Assembly: GCA_002342365.1 (NCBI GenBank)
Contig: DDPV01000019.1
Coordinates: 3,541 to 67,540 of the forward strand
Length of the DNA: 64,000 nt
Reading direction: 5' to 3'
Source: Burkholderiales bacterium UBA2459
Lineage (GTDB): Bacteria > Pseudomonadota > Gammaproteobacteria > Burkholderiales > Burkholderiaceae_E
A program made the position numbers and the translations under genes. Below the pieces are notes generated by a model. The model worked only from the letters and a program-made list of their open reading frames with translations, was not told the origin of the DNA and did no database searches. Position 1 is the stretch's first letter; every line of letters begins with the position of its first letter. Shown here one piece after another: positions 36,026-45,874 of the stretch.

Positions 36026-36715
36026 TCAGGGAACTTGCATTTGAGGCATCCAGCGCAGCACAAATTCGGTGCGTGATGCCAAAAAGGCCGAGTCGCGATG
36101 TTTGTCGTAATGGCGCGGGCGCGGCAGCATTGCGGCTAGCCTTGCAGCTTGATAGGCGGTCAGTTGCGAGGCTTGCACGCCGAAATAGTGCCGGGCCGCT
36201 TCTTGCGCACCAAAGACGCCAAGGCCCCATTCGGCATAGTTCAAATACAAGTGCAAGATGCGCTGCTTGTCCATGACCGCCTCGATCATGAGCGTGATCA
36301 AGGCCTCCTGCGCCTTTCTCAGGTAGCTGCGCTCGCCGGACAAAAAGAGATTTTTCGCCAGTTGCTGGGTAATGGTTGACCCACCACGCATCACGCGCCC
36401 TTTTTCGCGATTCAGCATCCAGGCTTTTTCGATGGCATCCCAGTCAATGCCATCGTGCTTGTCAAATCGCTGATCCTCGGCAGCCATCACCGCGCGCTTT
36501 AATTGCACCGAGATCTTTTCGTAGGCGACGGCCTGATGCCGGATGACAGCGACTTGTTTGGCCTGCTCAGCCATAAAGGCTGTCTGCGTCGGATCAACAA
36601 CCCGAAACCACAGGATCTGAACAAAGTAAAAAAGCTGCAGCAATAACAGCCCACCGACAAAGGCCAGACTCAGGTAAAGCAACAAGGCCGCAAAGGACAG
36701 GCGTTTACGCGGCAT
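36026..36715 (-). CDS. mtgA: Monofunctional biosynthetic peptidoglycan transglycosylase
   Basis: MtgA polymerises lipid II into glycan strands. The 229-residue protein has one N-terminal membrane span (about residues 8-30) and a GT51 domain with AAEDQRFDKHDGIDWDAIEK (catalytic Glu near residue 78), RGGSTITQQLAKNLFLSGER and ALITLMIEAVMDKQRILHLYL. No transpeptidase domain follows, which separates it from class A PBPs. The start overlaps the aroE stop by 11 bp, so the two are translated together. Confidence 0.95.
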   Translation of the reverse strand: MPRKRLSFAALLLYLSLAFVGGLLLLQLFYFVQILWFRVVDPTQTAFMAEQAKQVAVIRHQAVAYEKISVQLKRAVMAAEDQRFDKHDGIDWDAIEKAWMLNREKGRVMRGGSTITQQLAKNLFLSGERSYLRKAQEALITLMIEAVMDKQRILHLYLNYAEWGLGVFGAQEAARHYFGVQASQLTAYQAARLAAMLPRPRHYDKHRDSAFLASRTEFVLRWMPQMQVP

Positions 36716-37574
36716 CGATCGCGCTGCGAAGTTCCTGATAAACCGGCATCGTGTCTGGCATCAGGCCCTGCCAGATGGCATATGCATGAGCCGCCTGTCC
36801 CACCAGCATGCCAAGCCCGTCGCAAACCTGCGGGCAGCCGGCTGCGATGGCCTGTTGCATGAATGCGGTGGGTTGTGCGGCATAAACCATGTCGTAAGCA
36901 AGGCCTGCGGCTGCAAAAATGTCAGCCGGAACCTCGAGCGCTTGGGCATTGAGCCCAGCCGAGGTGGCGTTAATCAGCAAATCCCAGCGCTGACTGCTGG
37001 CTCGCGCCGGCAATTCGGCGTAGCTGCAATGATCAAGCCGGGCATGCGACGGGTTTTGAACGGCTAAGGTTGTTTGCGCCATCTTGAACTGCTCGACCAT
37101 GTGGCTGAGCTTGAGGAGATCGCGGTTAACCAGGGTCACACGGCTGCAACCTGCTTCAAACAAGGGCGCAAGCACCCCACGGCTTGCCCCTCCTGCACCA
37201 AACATCAACACCGAGGCGCCGTGAAGTCCGAAAGCCAAGCGCTGATGCAAGTCATCGACCAAACCAAGCCCGTCGGTGTTTTCCCCGACAACAAGGCCGT
37301 CACGAAAGCTGATCGTGTTGACTGCGGCGGCGGCGACCGCCCGCGGGCCGCGTTGATGACAAAGCTCGTAAGCTTCAAGTTTAAAGGGCAGGGTGATATT
37401 GACGCCGTCGCCACCCCCGGCGCGAAACGCTTCCAGCACATCGATCAAAGAGCCAGGCGCGGCATGCAAACGCTCATAGCGAATCCGGTGTCCGAACTGC
37501 CTGGCAAAGGCTTGATGAATCGCTGGCGAACGGCTGTGCTGAACCGGATGGCCAATCACAGCAAAGTGCTTCAT
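36705..37574 (-). CDS. aroE: Shikimate dehydrogenase
   Basis: AroE reduces 3-dehydroshikimate with NADPH. With the start at 37574 the protein has 289 residues and begins MKHFAVIGHPVQHSRSPAIH, aligned with the family N-terminus. The shikimate-binding SRSP, NITLPFKLEAYELC (catalytic Lys), GENTDGLGLV and the cofactor loop FGAGGASRGVLAPL are present. No good Shine-Dalgarno lies before 37574. An in-frame ATG at 37610 inside the end of the upstream nuclease gene is an alternative adding 12 residues. The gene lies between an exonuclease gene and mtgA. Confidence 0.95.
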   Translation of the reverse strand: MKHFAVIGHPVQHSRSPAIHQAFARQFGHRIRYERLHAAPGSLIDVLEAFRAGGGDGVNITLPFKLEAYELCHQRGPRAVAAAAVNTISFRDGLVVGENTDGLGLVDDLHQRLAFGLHGASVLMFGAGGASRGVLAPLFEAGCSRVTLVNRDLLKLSHMVEQFKMAQTTLAVQNPSHARLDHCSYAELPARASSQRWDLLINATSAGLNAQALEVPADIFAAAGLAYDMVYAAQPTAFMQQAIAAGCPQVCDGLGMLVGQAAHAYAIWQGLMPDTMPVYQELRSAIDAA

Positions 37575-37596
37575 GGGTCGGGAAAGGGTGCTTGAT

Positions 37597-39681
37597 TCAG
37601 CTTGCGGCATGGCTATCGCCTGTTTCAGACGTCTCGATGCCATCTTGTGCGGCGTTTGGCTCGGCAGCTTCATCGTCCCAGCCCAGCATCCGCGCCTCAA
37701 GCGATAGCTCAAGCCAGTCCATGTTCAACACTTCAACCACAAGGCCCCTTCCGGCATGGCCATCTGGCATATCGGCCAGGGTGAAAACCAGCGGTGCTTC
37801 GCGAAGCCGCGCGCGCTGTTCACGCAGGGCAACGGCGCGCAAGCGCAGCGTGGCTGGCGCTTGCGCTTGCTGAAGTTGCAGCACCCAGCGCAGCGACCAG
37901 AATCGCTCCATTTGCTGTTGATACTCGTTATACGCATCATAGCGTCCATCGAAAGCTGCAATGATCCGGTGAAGGTCAGCGTCTTCTTGAATGAAGGGGG
38001 CGCGCTGTCGGGTTGCCAGCGCAAGCAGCTGGCGCTGATTCACCAAATCAGCATAACGCCGCAAGGGTGAGGTTGCCCAAATGTATTGCCCGACGCCCAG
38101 ACCTTGATGCGCCATCGGATGGGTGCTCATGCGGGCGCGCCCCATCGATTGCGAGCGGAAAATCCCCGGCAAACGGTTAAGCGCCAGCCAACGCCCCCAG
38201 CGGGCATTGGCCAGTATCATCATTTCAGCGACGATGCGATCAAGCGGCGCGTCGCGTCGACGCATCTCGATCTCGACCCGCTCGTCATCGATACGAAAAT
38301 GAAAATCGTTGCCAAAGCGCGGTTCAGGCCGGCCGCGCACAAGCTCTCGATCGGCCTGAAGCCGCTTTGAAACACGCCAAAGCTGTCCGAGGGCTTGCAT
38401 GAAGCGATCCTCTAGCACCGGCTGCGGCCAGTGGCCTTGCGCCCAGGCCTCGATACATGCCTCATCGATCTGGCTCTCAAGCTGGTCGTGGCGCAAATTG
38501 GCAAGGATTTGCAGCCGCTCCACGCGTGTTTCCTCCCCGATCACCTCGCATTGGGCGTTAAAGCGCACATAAAGCGACAAAGCGGGACAGCGTTTTGTCG
38601 CATCCAGTGAAAAACAGCGCACCACAGCCTCGGGCAGCATTTGGATCTTTTGGCCCGGTGCATAAACTGTTGACATGCGTTCGCGCGCAATCGCATCCCA
38701 GCGACTTTCGGCGGTCAAAAGCAGCGCGGGCACCGCGATATGGACCCCGACACAAAGCTCGTGGATCGTCTGGCCATCGGCAGCGTAGCTGATGCGGATT
38801 GACAGCGCATCATCGATCTCGGTCGTGCTTGAATCGTCGATTGAAAAGGCTTCAACGCTCGCCTGATCAAGCGCGTCGATCTGCAGGCGCAGGCTTGCCA
38901 TCGCGCGCTCAAGCTCAAGCGGTGGATAAAGCGGCTCAAGGCCTTTTGGAAACTGGTCAAAGGCAAAAAGCTCGCGGTGAAACTGCAAGGGCGATGCAAA
39001 CTGCCCACAGTCAAGCACCTGTCTGGCTGGCGATCGTTGTCGCTGCTTGCAGGCTGCCTCAAAAGCGCGATAGGCCAGCGACTGCTTATCGGGCCGCACG
39101 AGCAAGGAAAGCGGCCGGATCAAGCCCACCGGACCTTGTGGATCGAGCCAGGCCTCGGGCCACTGGTTACTGGCTAATTGCTCTCCCCAAGTCTGCACAA
39201 GGGCATCTTGCTCGCGCCTGCGCTCAAGCGCCTGAAGCGCCCGGTCGATGTGCTCTCTGGCCTGAGGACGAAAGAGGCCTTTACCACGCCGCAAAAACCA
39301 GATGGGCGCTTCTTGCAGGCACAGGAGCATCGCACAGGCCTGGATTGCGGTGGCCTTTTCGCCAAAGTACTCGCAAGCGAGCGCAACGAAATCTTGATCT
39401 GCATCCATATCCTGCGAGCAAACATCCCAGATAAAGCCCGCGTCGAGCTCGGCTGCCAGTGTCCTGGCTGCGCCAAGCAAATACTGGGGGGCAGGCTGGG
39501 CGAAGCGCAACAGCAAGTGACTGTGCTTGACTTTGCTGCGCCGCCCGCTTGCTTGCTCGATTTGAACGCTTGCTGAGGCCTCGGCAAGCAGCCTGCCGCA
39601 GCGCAATTGGCCCTCCTCCTCAAAAAGCGCATAAGGGCCTGTCCCCTGCAAGGGACCAGGCAGCGCCTGCGGCTTGTTCAC
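37597..39681 (-). CDS. RNB-domain exoribonuclease (RNase II/R family)
   Basis: The 694-residue protein has an RNB catalytic domain with FSIDDSSTTEIDDALSIRIS (about residues 277-296), where the clustered Asp residues bind magnesium. It also shows the family segment RMSTVYAPGQKIQMLPEAVV and, later, the GLGVGQYIWATSPLRRYADL region. Such enzymes degrade RNA 3' to 5'. The long N-terminal part differs from E. coli RNase II and R, so no symbol is given. The start is GTG overlapping the mpl stop (GTGA, 4 bp). Confidence 0.9.
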   Translation of the reverse strand: MNKPQALPGPLQGTGPYALFEEEGQLRCGRLLAEASASVQIEQASGRRSKVKHSHLLLRFAQPAPQYLLGAARTLAAELDAGFIWDVCSQDMDADQDFVALACEYFGEKATAIQACAMLLCLQEAPIWFLRRGKGLFRPQAREHIDRALQALERRREQDALVQTWGEQLASNQWPEAWLDPQGPVGLIRPLSLLVRPDKQSLAYRAFEAACKQRQRSPARQVLDCGQFASPLQFHRELFAFDQFPKGLEPLYPPLELERAMASLRLQIDALDQASVEAFSIDDSSTTEIDDALSIRISYAADGQTIHELCVGVHIAVPALLLTAESRWDAIARERMSTVYAPGQKIQMLPEAVVRCFSLDATKRCPALSLYVRFNAQCEVIGEETRVERLQILANLRHDQLESQIDEACIEAWAQGHWPQPVLEDRFMQALGQLWRVSKRLQADRELVRGRPEPRFGNDFHFRIDDERVEIEMRRRDAPLDRIVAEMMILANARWGRWLALNRLPGIFRSQSMGRARMSTHPMAHQGLGVGQYIWATSPLRRYADLVNQRQLLALATRQRAPFIQEDADLHRIIAAFDGRYDAYNEYQQQMERFWSLRWVLQLQQAQAPATLRLRAVALREQRARLREAPLVFTLADMPDGHAGRGLVVEVLNMDWLELSLEARMLGWDDEAAEPNAAQDGIETSETGDSHAAS

Positions 39682-41051
39682 GACGGCGCAAGCGCTTGAA
39701 GCAAGCGCTCGTGGATGCCGCCAAAGCCGCCGTTACTCATCACCACAATCCGATCCAGCGGCTTGGCCTCAATCGCAATGGCGCGGACCAAAGCATCGAT
39801 GCTGCCGTGGACTTCGGCTTTGTTGCCAAGCGGCTCAAGCGCGGCTGCAACATCCCAGCTGATGCCACCGCTGTAGCAATAAACCCGGTCGGCAGCTTGC
39901 AGGCTCGGCGCAAGCCTTGCTGCCATCGCGCCAAGCTTCATCGTGTTTGTACGCGGTTCGATCACCGCAATCAGTCGCCCGGCGCTTGCCTCGCGCGCTG
40001 CGCCAAGGCTTGCCGCAATCGCTGTTGGGTGGTGCGCAAAGTCGTCGTAAACCGCCACCGAACGCACCGTCCCGCGCAACTCCATGCGGCGGCGCACGCC
40101 TCGAAAGCCCGCGAGCTGCTCAATCGCGGCCTCGGGCGCCAAACCCAGGCAGCGCGCTGCGGTCAACGCCGCCAGGCAGTTGCTGCGGTTAAAGGCGCCC
40201 GGAAGTGCAAAGCGAACCTCGCCGAGCCTTTGATCGGCCCAGCACAGTTGCATGCGCTGGCCGCCTTCCATCGCGCTCGCCTCGGCCACCCAAAAGCCTT
40301 GCGACGGATCGCCAAAGCGCTCAAGCACGGACCAACAGCCACGCGCCAACACGCGCTCAAGCGCTTCATCGGCCAGGCCTTTGGCCGGCAAGACCACAGC
40401 GGCGCTTTGCGCCATCGTGCGCAGTAAATGATGAAACTGGGTTTCGATCGCAGCAAGATCCGGAAAAATATCGGCGTGGTCATATTCCAGGTTGTTGAGC
40501 ACCGCCACTTGCGGTCGATAGTGAATAAATTTTGATCGCTTATCGAAAAAGGCGGTGTCGTACTCATCGGCCTCGATCACAAAGGGCGCAGAAGGCGACC
40601 CCAGGTGACCGCTCGATTCAAAATCATGGGCCACTCCGCCAATCAAATAGCCGATGTCCTGCTTTAAGCCTTCTCGCAGCAGGTAAGCACTGAGCGCAGT
40701 GGTGGTGGTCTTACCGTGGGTGCCTGCAATCGCAAGCACGGTCCGCGAACCCAGAATCGTCTCGCCTAGCCACTGTGGACCCGAACGATAAGGCAAACGA
40801 GCATCAAGGATCGCTTCCATCAGCGGGTTGCCGCGCGAAACGACGTTACCGATCACAAACAAGTCGGGCTTCATGGCCAGCTGATCGGCTGCAAAACCTT
40901 CGACGAAGCGAATGCCCAAAGCCTGCAGCTGATCGCTCATGGGCGGGTACACATTGGCATCGCAACCGGTGACATGATGTCCTGCCTGACGCGCAATGGC
41001 GGCAAGCCCGCCCATGAAGCTGCCTGCGATACCTAATATGTGAATATGCAC
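39678..41051 (-). CDS. mpl: UDP-N-acetylmuramate:L-alanyl-gamma-D-glutamyl-meso-diaminopimelate ligase
   Basis: Mpl recycles murein tripeptide by joining it to UDP-MurNAc. The 457-residue Mur ligase begins MHIHILGIAGSFMGGLAAIA and has the ATP loop AGTHGKTTTTALSAYLLREG near residues 108-127. It also has the segments FVIEADEYDTAFFDKRSKF and VLNNLEYDHADIF, and the C-terminal YDDFAHHPTAI. The SFMGGLA N-terminus is typical of Mpl and differs from MurC. The start is GTG at 41051 and the 3' end overlaps the nuclease gene by 4 bp. Presence of Mpl implies meso-diaminopimelate murein. Confidence 0.96.
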   Translation of the reverse strand: MHIHILGIAGSFMGGLAAIARQAGHHVTGCDANVYPPMSDQLQALGIRFVEGFAADQLAMKPDLFVIGNVVSRGNPLMEAILDARLPYRSGPQWLGETILGSRTVLAIAGTHGKTTTTALSAYLLREGLKQDIGYLIGGVAHDFESSGHLGSPSAPFVIEADEYDTAFFDKRSKFIHYRPQVAVLNNLEYDHADIFPDLAAIETQFHHLLRTMAQSAAVVLPAKGLADEALERVLARGCWSVLERFGDPSQGFWVAEASAMEGGQRMQLCWADQRLGEVRFALPGAFNRSNCLAALTAARCLGLAPEAAIEQLAGFRGVRRRMELRGTVRSVAVYDDFAHHPTAIAASLGAAREASAGRLIAVIEPRTNTMKLGAMAARLAPSLQAADRVYCYSGGISWDVAAALEPLGNKAEVHGSIDALVRAIAIEAKPLDRIVVMSNGGFGGIHERLLQALAPS

Positions 41052-41151
41052 GATGTTCGTATTTTATCCCGGCAGCGATGGCGCAGGGCTTGAACGCAGC
41101 CAAGCGTTTCGCAGCAGCGGCCTTGCTATTTGAAAGACGCAGGACATCACA

Positions 41152-41829
41152 GTGACCCGATCACAGCTTGCCATCCGTGAGCAGTTGGCCCAGCACATCG
41201 CCTTGCTGATTGCCGACCACGGGCTTGAGCCCGCGCAAGCCCGTCAGCGCGCACTTGAGGCCCTGGGCGACGGGCAAAGGCTGCCCCAGGCAGTCTTGCC
41301 CGATTCGCTCGACATCGACGATGCGCTTTATGAGCATCTGGAGCGCTTCGACCCGGAGCATGCGCAGCGGGTTTGTCGAATGCGTGAAGTCGCCATCGCG
41401 ATGATGCGCAAGCTCGAACCCACAGCGGTGCTTGCAACCGGCGCGGTGTGGAAGGGCATTGCGACTCAGGATGCGGCCATTCATCTGCAGGCCTTTCCTG
41501 AGGATGCAAAGCAATGCCACTTCCAGCTGCTTGATATGGGCTTTGATCCTCAGCCCTTGCAGCTTCGCCACTTTCGAAGCGGCAAAGCGCTTGATGCCCT
41601 GGGCGTTCACTGGCAAGGCGAGGCGATCATGATCGCGATGTATGAGCCTGTCGATTTCCGCGGTGCCTTGCACGCTGGCCAAATCAGCGGACAACAGGTG
41701 ATTGAACGCGGAGACCTGCTTGCGCTTTCGCAGCGTCTTGCTCAGCAAATCACCGGCATTCGCCAAGGCAAGCCGGCCCAAGCCCAGCACAAGACCGCGC
41801 CACAAAGGCGTGAAGAAGGCGAAGCTTAA
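41152..41829 (+). CDS. Conserved protein of unknown function, 225 residues
   Basis: I cannot assign this gene. It starts at GTG 41152 with AGGA about 8 bases upstream and is divergent from mpl. The N-terminal half is helical (REQLAQHIALLIADHGLEP and ALYEHLERFDPEHAQRVCRM). The central part VLATGAVWKGIATQDAAIHL followed by FPEDAKQCHFQLLDMGFDPQ resembles, in pattern only, a minimal nucleotidyltransferase-like fold. The C-terminal 25 residues are charged and Gln-rich. There is no signal peptide or membrane span. It lies 24 bp before the thioredoxin-like gene, so the two may be co-transcribed. Confidence 0.75.
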   Translation: MTRSQLAIREQLAQHIALLIADHGLEPAQARQRALEALGDGQRLPQAVLPDSLDIDDALYEHLERFDPEHAQRVCRMREVAIAMMRKLEPTAVLATGAVWKGIATQDAAIHLQAFPEDAKQCHFQLLDMGFDPQPLQLRHFRSGKALDALGVHWQGEAIMIAMYEPVDFRGALHAGQISGQQVIERGDLLALSQRLAQQITGIRQGKPAQAQHKTAPQRREEGEA

Positions 41830-41853
41830 CCCTTTCGTATAAGATCTGGCGGC

Positions 41854-42417
41854 ATGACAAGCACGCAATCTCAAGGCCAGCGCCTTTTGCTCCGAATGCT
41901 CGGCCTTTTGAGCTTCGCCTTTTTGCTCACGGCAACCGGAGCATGGCTGGCAAACCGTTACTACAGCAGCAAACCGCCATCCGACCCGGCCCTTCAGACT
42001 TTTTTTGCGCAAAGGCTCGAAACCGCTGACGGCGCTCAGCTTGCGCTGGAGAGCTTGCGTGGACAGGTGATTGTGGTGAATTTCTGGGCGACCTGGTGCC
42101 CGCCTTGCGTTGACGAGATGCCCGAACTCAACGACTTACAGCGGGAATTTCAGCAGAGCTCAACAGATCGGGTGCGAATTGTCGGCATCGGCATCGATTC
42201 ACCGTCCAATATTCGTCAATTTGCAGCCAAACATTCGTTTCACTACCCGCTTTTGCTCGGGGGCACAACCGGCAACGAGCTTGCACGGCTCTTTGGCAAT
42301 GACAAGGGTTTGTTGCCCTTTACCGTCATCATCGGGCAAGATGGCAGCATGATGAAAACCATTGTCGGAAGAGTCCGCATCGAGGCACTCCGCGATCAGG
42401 TCCGGGCCGCGCTCTAG
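41854..42417 (+). CDS. TlpA/ResA-like membrane-anchored thioredoxin
   Basis: The 187-residue protein has one N-terminal membrane anchor (about residues 13-33) and a periplasmic thioredoxin domain with [20 protein letters not shown] (Cys82 and Cys85). [15 protein letters not shown] contains the cis-proline region. Proteins of this type reduce disulfides in the periplasm, often for cytochrome c maturation or copper handling. A CcsA-like protein is encoded elsewhere in this window, but a link is only a guess. It is followed by aroQ after 2 bp. Confidence 0.9.
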   Translation: MTSTQSQGQRLLLRMLGLLSFAFLLTATGAWLANRYYSSKPPSDPALQTFFAQRLETADGAQLALESLRGQVIVVNFWATWCPPCVDEMPELNDLQREFQQSSTDRVRIVGIGIDSPSNIRQFAAKHSFHYPLLLGGTTGNELARLFGNDKGLLPFTVIIGQDGSMMKTIVGRVRIEALRDQVRAAL

Positions 42418-42419
42418 AC

Positions 42420-42884
42420 ATGGTTGCCACCGCCGAGTCTTCACCGAAGACGGTCTTGCTGATCCAGGGCCCTAATTTGAACCTGCTGGGCCTTCGTGAG
42501 CCAGGCATTTATGGCAGCGAAACCCTGGCAGCGATCCATGAGCGTTTACACGCCGCAGCACTTGCCCTGGATCTGAGGCTGGATGTGTTTCAGAGCAACC
42601 ATGAAGGCGCGCTGATTGACCGCATTCATCAGGCACGCCTTGAGTCGGTCGGATTTATCCTCATCAATCCGGCTGGCTTCACCCATACCTCGGTGGCCCT
42701 GCGCGATGCCTTGGCTGCTGTTGCGATCCCTTTTATCGAAGTGCACCTGAGTAATATCCACCAGCGCGAGCCCTTTCGGCAGCATTCCTATGTTTCGGAT
42801 CTCGCAATCGGAAGCATCGTCGGGCTTGGCTCGCTAGGCTATGAGCTTGCCCTGCAAGCCGCAGCGCGGCGCTTACAGGCTTGA
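42420..42884 (+). CDS. aroQ: 3-dehydroquinate dehydratase, type II
   Basis: This enzyme converts 3-dehydroquinate to 3-dehydroshikimate. The 154-residue product carries [18 protein letters not shown] (residues 15-32, with the catalytic Tyr31), [32 protein letters not shown] (with the NPA-x-x-TH motif) and [16 protein letters not shown] (His109). This is the dodecameric type II enzyme, unrelated to AroD. It sits directly before accB-accC, the same aroQ-accB-accC order seen in many proteobacteria. Confidence 0.97.
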   Translation: MVATAESSPKTVLLIQGPNLNLLGLREPGIYGSETLAAIHERLHAAALALDLRLDVFQSNHEGALIDRIHQARLESVGFILINPAGFTHTSVALRDALAAVAIPFIEVHLSNIHQREPFRQHSYVSDLAIGSIVGLGSLGYELALQAAARRLQA

Positions 42885-42992
42885 CGCCGATCGGGCAGCC
42901 TACGATGGTCGATACCGCTCTGGATGGCCGGTTGACAAGCACAGGGCCAACGATCGATTGAGCCCGGTCCCTATAGCATCAAGGAACGATTG

Positions 42993-43505
42993 ATGGACTT
43001 AAGAAAAATTAAATCACTGATCGATCTGGTTTCCGAATCGGACATCTCCGAGCTTGAAATCACCGAAAACGAAGGCAAAGTGCGTATCGTGAAAGCGCAA
43101 GCGGGTTTAAGTGCGTCGCAGATGCATAGCCTGGCGGCGATGCAAGCCCTTCAATTGCAAAGCCCGCCTGCAATGCCGGGCATGCCAGCAGCACAAATCA
43201 GCCAGCAAGCAGCCCACGAAAGCGCGCAGCTCTTAAGCCTTGATGCAAACGCCGGCGAAGCCAAGCTGATGGGCCATACGGTGAAATCGCCCATGGTCGG
43301 TACCTTTTATCGTGCCTCCCAACCTGGCGCTGATCCCTTTGTGCAAATCGGCAGCAAAGTCAGCGAGCACGATGTGCTTTGCCTGATCGAGGCGATGAAA
43401 CTTCTCAACGAAATCGAGGCGGGTCAGGCCGGCACCGTCACCCAGATTCTTGTCGAAAACGGTCAACCGGTGGAGTATGGCCAACCGCTGTTTGTGATCG
43501 AGTAA
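42993..43505 (+). CDS. accB: Biotin carboxyl carrier protein of acetyl-CoA carboxylase
   Basis: AccB carries the biotin that moves CO2 in the first step of fatty acid synthesis. The 170-residue product has an N-terminal family block (MDLRKIKSLIDLVSESDISE), an Ala/Pro/Gln-rich linker (about residues 40-90) and a C-terminal lipoyl-like domain with the biotinylation motif EAMKLLNEIEAG (Lys136). The ATG at 42993 is preferred over TTG one codon upstream; AAGGAA lies 8 bases before it. accC follows after 57 bp. Confidence 0.97.
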   Translation: MDLRKIKSLIDLVSESDISELEITENEGKVRIVKAQAGLSASQMHSLAAMQALQLQSPPAMPGMPAAQISQQAAHESAQLLSLDANAGEAKLMGHTVKSPMVGTFYRASQPGADPFVQIGSKVSEHDVLCLIEAMKLLNEIEAGQAGTVTQILVENGQPVEYGQPLFVIE

Positions 43506-43562
43506 GGCCATAGCCTTGCTGATTGAGCCTGAGGCCCACGGCTTAGCCCTTCTGAGAAAGCG

Positions 43563-44915
43563 ATGTTTGAAAAAATCCTGATCGCTAACCGCGGTGAAAT
43601 CGCCTTGCGCATTCAGCGTGCCTGCCGTGAAATGGGTATCCGCACCGTCGTGGTCCATTCCGAGGCCGATACCGAGGCGATGTATGTGAAGTTAGCCGAT
43701 GAATCGGTTTGTATCGGCCCGCCCCCCTCCAGGGAGAGCTACCTGAATATTCCCGCGATTATTTCGGCAGCCGAGGTCACCGACGCCGAGGCGATTCATC
43801 CAGGCTATGGCTTTTTGTCCGAAAACGCCGACTTCGCAGAACGCGTTGAACGTTCGGGATTTGTTTTCATCGGACCAACACCCGAATCGATCCGCATCAT
43901 GGGCGATAAAGTCAGCGCCAAACAAGCGATGAAATCAGCTGGGGTACCGGTGGTGCCTGGTTCGGATGGCGCTTTACCCGAAGATCCCAAGGAGATTGTT
44001 CGCATAGCGCGCCAGGTGGGTTATCCGGTGATCATCAAAGCAGCCGGTGGCGGTGGCGGTCGAGGCATGCGCGTGGTGCATACCGAAGCTGCGCTCAGCA
44101 ATGCTGTCACCATGACCCGCAGCGAAGCGGCCGCCGCCTTCAACAACGCCAGCGTCTACATGGAGAAGTTTCTTGAGCAGCCGCGGCATATCGAGATTCA
44201 AATCCTCGCTGACGGCCAGGGCAATGTGGTGTATTTGGGCGAGCGCGACTGCTCGATGCAACGCCGACACCAGAAGGTGATCGAAGAAGGTCCGGCACCC
44301 GGCATAGCCCGAAAACTGATCGATCGAATCGGTGCGCGCTGCGTCGACGCCGCCAAGAAAATCGGCTACCGCGGGGCAGGAACCTTCGAATTCTTGTTTG
44401 AAAACGATGAATTTTTCTTTATCGAAATGAACACCCGGGTGCAGGTCGAGCATCCGGTCACCGAGATGATCACCGGCATTGATATTGTGCAGCAGCAAAT
44501 CCGTGTTGCAGCTGGACAAAAGCTGATGTTCCGTCAAAAGGACATCGTGATCAAAGGCCATGCGATGGAGTGCAGGATCAATGCCGAGGACCCGTTTCGA
44601 TTCACGCCCTCGCCAGGACGCATCCTGCATTGGCACCCCCCGGGGGGCTTGGGTGTGCGCGTCGATTCGCACGCCTACACCAACTACCTGGTACCCCCGC
44701 ATTACGATTCGATGATCGCCAAGGTGATTACCTATGGCGATAGCCGCGAGCAGGCGATGGCGCGTATGCGCATTGCGCTTTCGGAAATGGCCGTTGAAGG
44801 CATCCAGACCAATTTAGCCTTGCACCGGGAACTGCTCGCCGACGCACGCTTCATGCAAGGCGGCACATCGATTCACTATCTGGAACAAAAACTTGCCCTG
44901 CGCCCCCAGTCCTGA
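43563..44915 (+). CDS. accC: Biotin carboxylase subunit of acetyl-CoA carboxylase
   Basis: AccC carboxylates the biotin on AccB using ATP and bicarbonate. The 450-residue product shows [20 protein letters not shown] at the N-terminus, the ATP-grasp loop [14 protein letters not shown] (near residues 159-172), [35 protein letters not shown] and the active-site segment [18 protein letters not shown]. Length is normal. The downstream prmA begins within its last 23 bases. Confidence 0.98.
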   Translation: MFEKILIANRGEIALRIQRACREMGIRTVVVHSEADTEAMYVKLADESVCIGPPPSRESYLNIPAIISAAEVTDAEAIHPGYGFLSENADFAERVERSGFVFIGPTPESIRIMGDKVSAKQAMKSAGVPVVPGSDGALPEDPKEIVRIARQVGYPVIIKAAGGGGGRGMRVVHTEAALSNAVTMTRSEAAAAFNNASVYMEKFLEQPRHIEIQILADGQGNVVYLGERDCSMQRRHQKVIEEGPAPGIARKLIDRIGARCVDAAKKIGYRGAGTFEFLFENDEFFFIEMNTRVQVEHPVTEMITGIDIVQQQIRVAAGQKLMFRQKDIVIKGHAMECRINAEDPFRFTPSPGRILHWHPPGGLGVRVDSHAYTNYLVPPHYDSMIAKVITYGDSREQAMARMRIALSEMAVEGIQTNLALHRELLADARFMQGGTSIHYLEQKLALRPQS

Positions 44916-45831
44916 AGCAGCGCATTGGTTTGAACTCTCGCTGGTGCTGACCGCAGCTGACGCCGAAAGGCTGGGCGAGTGCCTGCTTGATGCCGGTGCG
45001 TCTTGTGTACAAGCCGAAGACGCTCTGGCCAACACCGAAGAGGAGGTGGCGATTTTTGCCGAACCGGGACAGGAAGCGGAGCATCCGCGGGTGTGGCCGC
45101 AAACACGGGTGACTGCACTTTTTGGGTCCCATCCGGATCAGGCGTCGCAAGCTGCAGCAAGCCTGCTCAAGGAGGCATGCGATGCGGCACAGCTCCCATT
45201 GTCGAGCCACTGGCAGTTGCGCGCGCTCGATAATCAGGATTGGGTGCGTCTCACGCAAGCGCAGTTTCAGCCGATTGAGATCGGCAACCGCCTCGTGATC
45301 TCACCAAGCTGGGAGCCGTTGCGGGAAAGCCATGCACAGCGCAAGCGCCTGGTTCTTGACCCGGGACTGGCTTTCGGCACCGGGAGCCACCCCACAACAG
45401 CGCTTTGTCTGCGCTGGCTCGATGCCCATATTCGCGGTGGCGAGCGTGTGATCGATTATGGCTGCGGTTCGGGGATTCTTGCCATTGCAGCCGGACTGCT
45501 CGGCGCCACATCGATTGATGCGATCGACATCGACCCGCAGGCGCTCATTGCCACAAGCGAGAACGCCAAGCGTAACCAGGTACCGATCAATACCTTTCTT
45601 ACCCGCGGCGATACGCTTGCGCCAGCCGATATTGTTCTGGCCAATATCCTGGCTGCGCCTTTGAAACTGCTGGCACCCACGCTCGAGGCTTTGGTCAAAC
45701 CAGGCGGCTTTTTGGTTCTGGCCGGTTTGCTCAATCGCCAGATCGAAGAGCTTGCCGGCTTTTACCCAAGGGTACGATTACAAGCCTGGCAGGAACTTGA
45801 GGGCTGGAGCGTGCTGGTCGGCCAGCGATAA
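44893..45831 (+). CDS. prmA: Ribosomal protein L11 methyltransferase
   Basis: PrmA trimethylates ribosomal protein L11. The 312-residue product has the N-terminal substrate-binding domain ([18 protein letters not shown]) and a Rossmann methyltransferase domain with [18 protein letters not shown], the SAM loop [20 protein letters not shown] and [15 protein letters not shown] (NIL motif). The start is taken as TTG 44893, overlapping accC by 23 bp. No ATG lies close enough to keep the conserved N-terminal strand. The order accC-prmA is common in beta- and gammaproteobacteria. Confidence 0.95.
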   Translation: MPCAPSPEAAHWFELSLVLTAADAERLGECLLDAGASCVQAEDALANTEEEVAIFAEPGQEAEHPRVWPQTRVTALFGSHPDQASQAAASLLKEACDAAQLPLSSHWQLRALDNQDWVRLTQAQFQPIEIGNRLVISPSWEPLRESHAQRKRLVLDPGLAFGTGSHPTTALCLRWLDAHIRGGERVIDYGCGSGILAIAAGLLGATSIDAIDIDPQALIATSENAKRNQVPINTFLTRGDTLAPADIVLANILAAPLKLLAPTLEALVKPGGFLVLAGLLNRQIEELAGFYPRVRLQAWQELEGWSVLVGQR

Positions 45832-45874
45832 AGCTCTATGATCTCGCCCAGCTTATTGCGAAAGGCTTTTCGAC

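Noticed and set aside
42932..42960. Perfect TTGACA upstream of accB as a possible -35
   Set aside because: No acceptable -10 lies 16-18 bases downstream (cgattg or gattga at best), so a promoter is not supported by the sequence alone.
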